Assembly (NCBI RefSeq): GCF_004792515.1
Contig: NZ_CP038865.1
Location: 1,014,001-1,078,000, forward strand
Length of the DNA: 64,000 nucleotides
Reading direction: 5' to 3'
Origin: Vagococcus xieshaowenii
Lineage (GTDB): Bacteria > Bacillota > Bacilli > Lactobacillales > Vagococcaceae
This document shows, one piece after another, positions 54,901 through 62,070 of this stretch. The notes under the pieces are model-generated. The model was not told the DNA's origin, did not search any database, and saw nothing but the letters and a program-made list of their open reading frames with translations. The position numbers and the translations under genes were made by a program. Numbering within the stretch: position 1 is the stretch's first letter; every line of letters starts with the position of its first letter.

Positions 54901-55186
54901 TAATTTGTTCAGTTAGTGCTTTAGTACGTACAGAATATATATTAATTATTTCTTTTCCAATTGGAAATCCATTTTTTTCTAACAATCTTTTAGCTCTAGT
55001 TAATCGATAAGTTCTGCGATTTTTTAACCTTCTAGCCCCTCTACTTTCTCTCCTGATTTTATTATTGTCTGCATCAGCCATAGGAAATAGTCTTGAACCC
55101 GCCTCAATTATATCTCCTGATTGAGCATTTATTACACCATAACCGACTGATGAAACACCTATGTCTAAACCTATTATTATCCCCAT
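51923..55186 (-). CDS. cas9: CRISPR effector endonuclease Cas9 (type II-A)
   Basis: RNA-guided DNA endonuclease, 1087 residues, a compact form close in size to S. thermophilus CRISPR1 Cas9. RuvC-I GLDIGVSSVGYG with Asp8; Arg-rich bridge helix RRESRGARRLKNRRTYRLTR split at about 48-67; RuvC-II VIEMPRE with Glu490; HNH EIDHVIPLS with Asp575 and His576; RuvC-III HHAIDALIV with His717/718 and Asp721. All catalytic residues are present, so it should be an active nickase pair. The C-terminal PAM-interacting domain (about 900-1087) gives no PAM by eye. AAGGAGG precedes the ATG. Promoter: extended -10 TGGTATAAT at 55216-55224. Confidence 0.98.
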   Translation of the reverse strand: MGIIIGLDIGVSSVGYGVINAQSGDIIEAGSRLFPMADADNNKIRRESRGARRLKNRRTYRLTRAKRLLEKNGFPIGKEIINIYSVRTKALTEQISKDELSASLIHLCKRRGVSYLDDLADDKEVSNEAINENKRLLEGYFPCEIQLARLSKFGATRGTIIKDNHAYENIFPTSAYVNEAKEILKTQKAFYDEISDEFINEYISILSNRREYFDGPGSETSRTDYGRYKVNGETLNNLFEVLIGKCTVYPNELRGARISYTAQEFDLLNELNNLSVNDEKLTETQKKQIIKQIKNEKAPKVMNIISKITGESKELITGFIVKDDKPMFHNFKTYRDMQKFFDEEIIVDNLSREELDTLGYILTLNTEASGIKRDIADKLPIFNDKQIELIISFRKKYSKDIKGWHSLSLLAMNEMIADMYIEPKNQMQILAERGFFKKNIEKYKSYKYLPTKMISEEILNPVVRRSVNQSLKIINQLLKNYGEIEKIVIEMPRETNLADQKKAQEQAQKNNREEKRKAIDLAKAEYGCDDSVFHGHKDLDTKLRLWYQQGGKCLYSGKIIKISELVNNPNQFEIDHVIPLSVSFDDGLNNKVLSYRSENKVKGQRTPWQYLSGSSRRNFEDFRNDIEKLYNKKKITLSKRKNLLMMEDINKWEVRQGFINRNLVDTRYASKTVLNELQKFFKAHGNNTQVSIVRGKYTSTLRRKWRINKDRDESYAHHAIDALIVASVPQQKIWQNKFSSLQENNTNSDATEEKLYLEKMDKKVYGELAYGNPYPNFFDNVKAYEPYVKYSHRVDTKYNRKISDATIYSTREVENAKGKKEIKTIGKIKNIYDVNIYKKDFLPKYKKDKTQFLMYHHDPKTFELMEKIMDQYSDMDNPFAAYQQEYGEIKKYSKKGNGPVIKDIKYYNKKVNECVDITPSNSSKKVVLLSTNPYRSDVYYNHQKGVYEILGIKYKDIQFLKGGKYGFKDGVYEELRIKEGIGENSEFVFSLYKNDIIRITDTENGETNIFRFLSRTMPQKRGYVELKPYHKALFEKGDDTGLEKLGKSAGRQLLKGISKENLVIEKLRTDILGNIYHVKKEDLSLIF

Positions 55187-55215
55187 ATATACCTCCTTAT
55201 ATTCTATTATTAATA

Positions 55216-55224
55216 ATTATACCA
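55216..55224 (-). promoter_or_regulatory. Extended -10 promoter of cas9
   Basis: TG-G-TATAAT on the minus strand, 30 bp before the start codon, without a clear -35. Confidence 0.6.
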
Positions 55225-55316
55225 CCTGAATTTGTAAGCGTTATAGTTTATTTGAAATACTAAACATTAAATTTTAGAATGTTTAATAACTTGGTGTTTT
55301 TATTTTAAAACATAAA

Positions 55317-55347
55317 AAACCTCCCCACTCATTAGAATGGGGAGGTT
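55317..55347 (-). terminator. Intrinsic terminator after the eno fragment
   Basis: Stem AAACCTCCCCATT.. / ..TGGGGAGGTTT of about 12 bp followed by T on the minus strand. Probably the original eno terminator carried along with the fragment; it also insulates cas9 from the island. Confidence 0.8.
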
Positions 55348-55376
55348 TCCTAATTACACTATTTTTAATTTAGAGC

Positions 55377-55743
<367 letters not shown>

Positions 55744-57051
55744 TTAAGTATTCATATCTTGTTTTAAAGTTTTTTCATCTAAAAAGGTTTCCTTATAATT
55801 TTTTGTTTCAAAATTATTATTTGTTTCAAAATTATTAATAGTTAACTCTTTGTCATCTAGTATGTCGGAGACTAACTTACCTAGTAGCCTATTTTCATTT
55901 CTTTCTTCTATATATTTTCTCCTATGTATATGAATTGACTCTTTATCAGGAATATCTTTTAAAAGCTCCTGTAAAAAATTATTGTAACTTTTGCTATGAT
56001 TCACTTGATAATAGATTTGTTCATTCAAATATTTCTTAAAAAAATTATATCTATTTTCAATATGGAAAGACTCAATAAACTTTTTTAGTCTCACTGAATG
56101 AGGATAATTCTTGTCATATACTATTTTAATATCATAGTCTAAAGAATTACCAATAAAGCTCTCAATACTCTTTTCAGAATGAATATAAAATTTATACTTA
56201 TCTAAAAAGGATTCAGTAAACACATTCATTACACTATCAATGCCAATGTCCGTGCTACCTTTTAAAGAACTGTTACATTGAGAACAACTGGGAACAAGAT
56301 TAAACAATGAAACTGCTAAAAAAGGATGGTGTACCTTAGGAAAGCAATGGTCTAATTCTGCACGTATTTTCCCTTTATTCTTATTCTGGTATGTATAGAT
56401 ATATTGTGAATTACAATAAGGACATACGCTGATTCCTAATAAAAAAGTATATAAATATGCGCACCAATCTTTCGATTCTATCCCTTCTCTTTGAACTTCA
56501 TTCATATTTTCAATATTTTTAAATTTAATTACGCCAATATTCCTACACATTCTATTTTTATAAAAATTTTCTTTAAATAATTCTTCAAAGTTATTAATTA
56601 ATTCAATGTCTTTTTTTCCATTTTTTTTGTAAATATCATAACACCTTGTTCTGACTTTTGAATTAAAAACCTTTTTGTCTAATTTAATGAGATAATTGCC
56701 AAATTGCTTCTCTTTTTTTATCAATTCTGAATATTCTTCTTCTATTAACAACGAATTAGCATACATAAATAGGCACTTAAATTCTTTTATAGTTAGCATT
56801 TTTTCTTTACTAACCAAATTTTTACTAATACTTATTTTCTTTTTTTTCTTTTTTTCATCTTCTTTTTTTTTATCTTCATACTCTTTTTTCGCTTTAATTA
56901 ATAACTCTTTAAAATCTTTAGAAATTTCATCATCAAAATTAAAATCCCTACTGTCTTTTAGAAACATGTAAATAAATTCTTTTATAAATTCTTCTTTAAA
57001 AAAAGCATTGTGTAATTCTTTAATTTTAGGTTTCATTTCTAAAGGAATCAT
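55744..57051 (-). CDS. HNH endonuclease (Septu PtuB-like), last gene of the operon
   Basis: 435 residues. C-terminal-half HNH zinc nuclease: CPYC (Cys210, Cys213), then AELDHCFPKVHHP (Asp234, His235), then NLVPSCSQCN (Cys256, Cys259) - the zinc-knuckle HNH arrangement of PtuB and related nucleases. Before it is a Lys/Glu/Asp-rich stretch (about 68-80) and a helical N-terminal domain; the tail after 280 is unlike known domains. Longer than typical PtuB. It overlaps the ATPase gene by 4 bp (ATGA). Likely the DNA-cutting effector of the ATPase next door. Confidence 0.8.
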   Translation of the reverse strand: MIPLEMKPKIKELHNAFFKEEFIKEFIYMFLKDSRDFNFDDEISKDFKELLIKAKKEYEDKKKEDEKKKKKKISISKNLVSKEKMLTIKEFKCLFMYANSLLIEEEYSELIKKEKQFGNYLIKLDKKVFNSKVRTRCYDIYKKNGKKDIELINNFEELFKENFYKNRMCRNIGVIKFKNIENMNEVQREGIESKDWCAYLYTFLLGISVCPYCNSQYIYTYQNKNKGKIRAELDHCFPKVHHPFLAVSLFNLVPSCSQCNSSLKGSTDIGIDSVMNVFTESFLDKYKFYIHSEKSIESFIGNSLDYDIKIVYDKNYPHSVRLKKFIESFHIENRYNFFKKYLNEQIYYQVNHSKSYNNFLQELLKDIPDKESIHIHRRKYIEERNENRLLGKLVSDILDDKELTINNFETNNNFETKNYKETFLDEKTLKQDMNT

Positions 57052-58796
57052 TTTGTTACACCATTACTTTCACTAATTTCTTTCAACTCTATCTTAATTT
57101 TATTTAACTCATTTTCTAAGTATTCTCGTCTAGCTTCTACATTTTCATTTGCTTTATAGTATCTTGATGATTCCATATTTTTAATTAATGAATTTTTAAT
57201 GAAAACCTCTCCAATTTCTTCAATAATTGAATAAATATTGTTCACTTCACTTTGAGATAGTCTTTCTTGACCATTTATCTTATTTATTATCGTTTTAATA
57301 ACACCTTTGCTAAAGTCTCCGATTAAGCCATCTGATAAGAAAAAACTTTCCGCCATCAATTCATTTAAATTAGCTCCAAACGTATTTATCTCTATTTTAC
57401 TATGATTGTTACATAGAAAATTAACATCATCTTTTCTAATATCCGATAAAACCAGTGGAGAATGAGTTGTTAATATTATTTGAACATTTTTCCCTTTAAA
57501 CTTTTTGTTAGTAAACAATAATAATTCATGGATAAATTTTCGTTGCCACTCAGGATGAAGTGTAACATCTACTTCATCTAATAATATGATAATATTATCT
57601 TCTTCTTTATCAGACAATAAGCTTAAATTCGAAAATATAGACAATAAGGAATTTGTTCCTGAACTAATACTATTCCAAGATTTATTAAAATACTTGAATA
57701 TATCATTATTTAACATTTTTTTATTAGTATTTAATACTACTTTATCTTTTACAATAAAGTTAGAAATATCTATTAGGTACTTATATTCATCTACAATATC
57801 TACATCTAACCCTTTTATAAAAGAATCATAAATTGAACGTTCTTCGTTGTATAATTTATCAAAAAATATTTCACTAAACTCTTCCTCTTCACTTAAGAAT
57901 AAGTCAATTTTAGTAATAATTCTATTAATATTATAGTCTGGGGCTTCATTAATCCTTTCTTTTCCAAATTTATTTTCTAAAAAATAGCGAAAATCAGTAT
58001 ACGCATCATTTTCTCTCTTTATCTGATTGAACAAAAAACTTTTATTAGCCGTTAATTGAAAATTAGTATGTTTAGTATTATCAACTAATTTTTCTGACTC
58101 TTTGTTTAGATAAGCATAGGCAAAACTATGCTTTTTGAAGTAAGTATCATAAGCGTTGTCTACTCTTTCTGATTCAAGTTCAATAATACTATTCAAACCA
58201 AAGCGTTCTAACATTCCTTCCTCATCATTACTAGAAATATCATTAAAAATAAATCTAATTTGATTAGCGGTATTAGATTGTTCAAGTGATTTATAATCAT
58301 AAAATCCATTTATTATCAAATTGGTTAAAGAAGCATCTATGACACGACTCTTTTTTTTAGAATTTAACAAATTTGTAGATTCTAAATTATTTGATATAAA
58401 CATAGATTTTGTATGTTTAATAATATTCCCCCATTGGCCTTTTTCTTTTTTTATTACATCATCAATATATAGTTCAAAATCGAATATTCTTGAAATTTTA
58501 TATAAATACTCTTCATTTTCTTTAAATATAACGATAGTATTTCTATTTAATTCTTCTCCCTCTAAAATACTTATTATTTTTCTCAATAATCTTGTCTTTC
58601 CACTTCCATTTCCACCAACATTAACGGTCAAACAGTCCACCACTTCGCCATAAAAATTTTGTATAAACTTATCGCTTTTCTGTATTCTCACAAAAACTTT
58701 ATTTTCATTAAATTCCGTTTCCATTTGAATACGTGAGTCGAAACAATAACTTCTTACATCTGACCCTGTCACTTCAATAATACCAACTACTGTCAT
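57048..58796 (-). CDS. ABC/SMC-type ATPase (Septu PtuA-like)
   Basis: 582 residues. Walker A GGNGSGKT at 61-68; a long insert of coiled and helical sequence (80-370); signature-like SGTNSLLSI; Walker B ILLDEVDVTLHPEWQ with Asp407 and Glu408; D-loop and switch TTHSPLVLSDI near 449. This is the AAA_21/OLD-like ATPase architecture found in PtuA, RloC-like and retron-associated ATPases. No TOPRIM domain, so it is not OLD or PARIS AriB. It starts on the stop of the upstream gene (TAATG) and ends within the HNH gene start, so the three are co-translated. Confidence 0.85.
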   Translation of the reverse strand: MTVVGIIEVTGSDVRSYCFDSRIQMETEFNENKVFVRIQKSDKFIQNFYGEVVDCLTVNVGGNGSGKTRLLRKIISILEGEELNRNTIVIFKENEEYLYKISRIFDFELYIDDVIKKEKGQWGNIIKHTKSMFISNNLESTNLLNSKKKSRVIDASLTNLIINGFYDYKSLEQSNTANQIRFIFNDISSNDEEGMLERFGLNSIIELESERVDNAYDTYFKKHSFAYAYLNKESEKLVDNTKHTNFQLTANKSFLFNQIKRENDAYTDFRYFLENKFGKERINEAPDYNINRIITKIDLFLSEEEEFSEIFFDKLYNEERSIYDSFIKGLDVDIVDEYKYLIDISNFIVKDKVVLNTNKKMLNNDIFKYFNKSWNSISSGTNSLLSIFSNLSLLSDKEEDNIIILLDEVDVTLHPEWQRKFIHELLLFTNKKFKGKNVQIILTTHSPLVLSDIRKDDVNFLCNNHSKIEINTFGANLNELMAESFFLSDGLIGDFSKGVIKTIINKINGQERLSQSEVNNIYSIIEEIGEVFIKNSLIKNMESSRYYKANENVEARREYLENELNKIKIELKEISESNGVTK

Positions 58797-59359
58797 TATT
58801 CGTCCTCCAGCTTTTTAAATAAAGATTGATTAAAATAGTAATATATTGAAAAAGATTCCCAAAATTCCACAGACCAATATCTAGACAGTTTACTTAAACC
58901 TCTATAAATATATCCCTCTTTATAATTAGCAAACTTATTCATTTCTTTAGTACTTATTTGTATTTTCCTTACATCTTTTAAAAAAAATACATTATGCCAC
59001 TTCACATCATCTATTTCCCAGAACTCTTTTTTTATATCTTCATTAACTATTCGTTTATGTATTTTTGCCATATATACAAAACCTTGATTATTTTTTGAAA
59101 AAAATACTAAATCATTCTCGTTCATTTCTTTCCAAATATTTTCCATACTAGGTGTTGTACCCCAAAAAGAAATTTTTGAATAATCTTTTGGATAGTTTTT
59201 TTCATTTCCAAAAACTTCTTGTAATATTTCTGGATGGGATTTAAAAAAATTAATTTTTTGATTTACTTCTTCATTCTCGAAATTAATATCTATGGTATCA
59301 GTATTCTTTTCTCCCATGGGACAAAAAAATACATTTGGGTATGTAATTTTATCTTTCAT
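58796..59359 (-). CDS. Possible PUA/EVE-like protein, function unknown
   Basis: 187 residues. The central FWGTTPSMENIWKEMNENDL and VFFSKNNQGFVYMAKIHKRI, followed by WHNVFFLKDVRKIQI, form the strand pattern seen in PUA-fold EVE/YTH/McrB-N type domains that bind modified bases. The assignment is from pattern only and could be wrong. Stop overlaps the ATPase start by 1 bp. If correct, it could be the sensor that licenses the ATPase-HNH pair. Confidence 0.5.
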   Translation of the reverse strand: MKDKITYPNVFFCPMGEKNTDTIDINFENEEVNQKINFFKSHPEILQEVFGNEKNYPKDYSKISFWGTTPSMENIWKEMNENDLVFFSKNNQGFVYMAKIHKRIVNEDIKKEFWEIDDVKWHNVFFLKDVRKIQISTKEMNKFANYKEGYIYRGLSKLSRYWSVEFWESFSIYYYFNQSLFKKLEDE

Positions 59360-59369
59360 CTTATTGCTC

Positions 59370-60050
59370 CTAAATTAATTTGCTTAAAATGGGCCCTACT
59401 GTTTGAGAAATTGTTGCTAAAGCAGATAACAAGTTAATCACATTGACTCCTCTTTCTATTACTACTTTACCAAACCCCTGCTGCATCATTTTTTTATCTA
59501 ACGATTTTAATTCATCAATTTGTGTTGTAATAGTCTCTATTAATTCATCTTGACTAACAGTTGAATCTAATGAAATAACTAACTCAATAAAGTATTCTAC
59601 TCTAATTATTAATAGTTTAGAATTAAGTTGCTTCTCTATATATAAACCTCGTTGTTCTATATGATTTTCTATTTCTATTTGTAAATTAGGGTCTGAAATA
59701 TTTAATATCATTTTTTTTGTTTGTTCATCATACTGAGCAAAAGCTATTAAATCTAAAAAATCTTTCTTCCAATCCTTGTTTTCTTCAGGATAAAGTAATT
59801 CTTTTTTTATTTTTAAATTCCTTACTCTAGTTTGAGTTATTCCTAGTTCTTTACTAAGAAGGTAATCTGAATCTGCGTTAAAAAAACCTTCTGCTTTTTT
59901 CTTGATTTTATTTTGATAAAAAAACTTAAACATTAGTAAATCTATTTCAGTTTTTGAGGTTAAACCAAAGTTTTTTTGATAGTATTTTTCACATATTTCA
60001 TCAAAATACTTTAATTTTTCTGAATCTGAAAATTCAACTTTAGGATTCAT
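59370..60050 (-). CDS. Unknown protein with HTH-like segment and hydrophobic C-terminus
   Basis: 226 residues, no recognised family. Residues 62-80 (DYLLSKELGITQTRVRNLK) look like a helix-turn-helix. Residues 201-226 (GVNVINLLSALATISQTVGP and on) are hydrophobic, without Lys or Arg until residue 224, and could be a membrane anchor. The middle is helical. The start codon overlaps the stop of the MazG-like gene (TAATG), so the two are made in fixed ratio. It resembles, in layout only, small membrane effectors of abortive-infection systems. Confidence 0.6.
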   Translation of the reverse strand: MNPKVEFSDSEKLKYFDEICEKYYQKNFGLTSKTEIDLLMFKFFYQNKIKKKAEGFFNADSDYLLSKELGITQTRVRNLKIKKELLYPEENKDWKKDFLDLIAFAQYDEQTKKMILNISDPNLQIEIENHIEQRGLYIEKQLNSKLLIIRVEYFIELVISLDSTVSQDELIETITTQIDELKSLDKKMMQQGFGKVVIERGVNVINLLSALATISQTVGPILSKLI

Positions 60051-60376
60051 TAATTTCCCTCCTTCCCATATTTACCTTTACTTTCTTCTATTGTATATTT
60101 TTTACCATTCTTCTTAATCTTATTTCTAATAATCTCCTCAACACTCAAACCTAAATCATCTGCTAACATCAATGAATAAATCATCACATCAGCTATTTCA
60201 TCTTTGATATTTTCTAAATCGTCTGCTATGGCTTCTTCACTTGTTTTCCATTGGAAGTTTTCAAGTAGCTCAGAAGCCTCTAATGAAACTGATAATGCCA
60301 AATCTTTGGCATTATGAAACTGTCTCCAGTCTCGCTCATCTCTAAATTGATTGATTTCTTTAATTAGCTCATCCAT
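60050..60376 (-). CDS. MazG-like nucleotide pyrophosphohydrolase, DCTPP1/RS21-C6 type
   Basis: 108 residues. N-terminal INQFRDERDWRQFHNAKDLA matches the RS21-C6 start almost word for word; metal ligands Glu33 and Glu36 (EASELLENFQW) and Glu60 and Asp63 (DEIADVMIYS). RS21-C6/DCTPP1 enzymes hydrolyse dCTP and modified dCTPs to monophosphates. Placed between a helicase gene and the membrane-effector-like gene, it may alter the nucleotide pool during infection. That role is inferred from context. Confidence 0.9.
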   Translation of the reverse strand: MDELIKEINQFRDERDWRQFHNAKDLALSVSLEASELLENFQWKTSEEAIADDLENIKDEIADVMIYSLMLADDLGLSVEEIIRNKIKKNGKKYTIEESKGKYGKEGN

Positions 60377-60388
60377 AATTAAATCCCC

Positions 60389-62053
60389 CTATAGTCCAAC
60401 TCTTTCTCTAAATAATCTCTCAACACTCTTATCTTCGAAATAAACCGCACAGCCATCAATTCCTCTTGAAAGGAGTACATAATAGATATTCAATATATAC
60501 TCAGTTAGTTCATACAAGTTAAATGTCTCTTTCAAAGGTGTTCCACCAACATCTTTATAATTTTCTGGTACAGCTATAATTTGACCATCTTTTACTGTTA
60601 AATCATTTCCAATAATAACTCCTGAATAATTTAAATCATAGCCTTGAATAGCATGAATAGAACCAATTTCATTTTCTGAGTTTGGTTTTTTCACCCAATC
60701 TTCATAAGTTGAGTTCCATCTCTTTTGAATACCATCCACATTCCAATCGTAAGGTAATTCTTCGCTTTTTTTACCCTTGTTATCTTTTTTCCCAATATTG
60801 GATAGCCATTCTCTGCAATAACCTGCAATCACTCTATTAGTTGTTTTGGGATATGCATGAGAGTATTCATCTACATAATCAACAACATCATTAAATGTAT
60901 CTACAATTTTGAAATAGTCATCTTTAAAAACATTAGAATTAAACTCTTTATCTTCACTTAGTTGAAGCGCATATAAAATCCCCTTCAAGAAATCTTCTCC
61001 TGAAAAATCTCCATTTCCACCAATTCTAAACTGTTGCATTAACAAAAGTTTTTTATAATCCTTTGTAAGATTTCTTATCTCTGATGGTCTAATATTTTGT
61101 GGTTTTATACCTTGATAAGGGTCATATAACAAAACTAACCCATCAGTTATTTCTTCGAGAAGTGTTATTTCCTCATCACCTTCACCCAAATGTCTTCTTG
61201 CATTGGGATGCCCTTTACGATAGTGTTGTTTCAATTTATGCGCTTCATCAACTATGATGATATCAAACTGCTCATCATTATTTTTTGCATCCATAATCAG
61301 CTGAGAACCTGTTTTAACGGATAATCTACCACTTAATCCTATTGATTTAAATATCAAATTAAATTGCTTAGTTAAATTTCCTGTGGTAATTAAGCCTATT
61401 CTTAAATCAGCGTATTTTTCAGCTAAAGAAAAAGCTAGATTTGTAAATAAGACAGATTTACCTGAACCTGCTGGTGCTTCAACTAAATATTTCTTTGTTA
61501 TATCTGTTTCAATTTCATTAACAATTTCTTTCTGCTTTGGTGATAGCTGTTTAAATGGTGAATACTTAAATAATAGACTTTCTCTTAACTCTTCAATATT
61601 AGGATTATGAACTAATTTTAAATTGTAAAGTTCATTATGCCATAAATTAAAGAACACTTCTGTTAAAATCATTTCTTTATTTTTATACACCAACTCACTC
61701 TGTCCGTTATTACCATTTGCAAAAACAAACTTAGTAGTATTAGCTTCTGCAATCATATAATTTAGAATTAATGACTCCAAATCCAAAATAGCTGATTTAT
61801 CAAATAGGTTAGAATATATTACCAAACAATCTGTATAGTCTCTATAATCTACTTTAGGATTCAACTCAGCTAAATGCTCATTGTGTCTTCTAGTGAAACC
61901 GTTTGTTTCACCAACGTAAACCTTTTTCTTCTTAATATTAAAATAAATATAAGTAACAGGATTATTATCAAGTACATTAGCATGAATTTTATCTAGCTTA
62001 CTAACTATTTCACCATCTTTAAGGGTTAAATTTAAAACTCTATAATTTGCCAT
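60389..62053 (-). CDS. GIY-YIG nuclease fused to DUF2075 (Schlafen group 3) helicase
   Basis: 554 residues. GIY-YIG nuclease domain at about 30-110: YIYFNIKKKKVYVGETNGF, with following RRHNEHL holding the catalytic Arg. SF1-like helicase from about 165: Walker A APAGSGKS (193-200), DEAH (IIIVDEAHKLKQ, 269-272), then QQFRIGG and a motif VI-like LLSRGIDGCAVYF near the C-terminus. The helicase is Pfam PF09848 type (DUF2075, SLFN-g3 helicase). Start at 62053 (MANYRV), GGAG 8 nt upstream. A nuclease-helicase that could degrade foreign nucleic acid. Confidence 0.85.
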   Translation of the reverse strand: MANYRVLNLTLKDGEIVSKLDKIHANVLDNNPVTYIYFNIKKKKVYVGETNGFTRRHNEHLAELNPKVDYRDYTDCLVIYSNLFDKSAILDLESLILNYMIAEANTTKFVFANGNNGQSELVYKNKEMILTEVFFNLWHNELYNLKLVHNPNIEELRESLLFKYSPFKQLSPKQKEIVNEIETDITKKYLVEAPAGSGKSVLFTNLAFSLAEKYADLRIGLITTGNLTKQFNLIFKSIGLSGRLSVKTGSQLIMDAKNNDEQFDIIIVDEAHKLKQHYRKGHPNARRHLGEGDEEITLLEEITDGLVLLYDPYQGIKPQNIRPSEIRNLTKDYKKLLLMQQFRIGGNGDFSGEDFLKGILYALQLSEDKEFNSNVFKDDYFKIVDTFNDVVDYVDEYSHAYPKTTNRVIAGYCREWLSNIGKKDNKGKKSEELPYDWNVDGIQKRWNSTYEDWVKKPNSENEIGSIHAIQGYDLNYSGVIIGNDLTVKDGQIIAVPENYKDVGGTPLKETFNLYELTEYILNIYYVLLSRGIDGCAVYFEDKSVERLFRERVGL

Positions 62054-62070
62054 TTCCATCACTCCAACTA

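Noticed and set aside
55187-55260. Natural guide target for a long tracrRNA in the cas9 promoter
   Set aside because: Only a five- to six-base resemblance (ACGCT) to the leader was seen, too short to claim regulation.
57048-58796. OLD-family or PARIS ATPase-TOPRIM protein
   Set aside because: There is no TOPRIM domain in it or its neighbour; the partner is an HNH nuclease, which points to a Septu-like pair.
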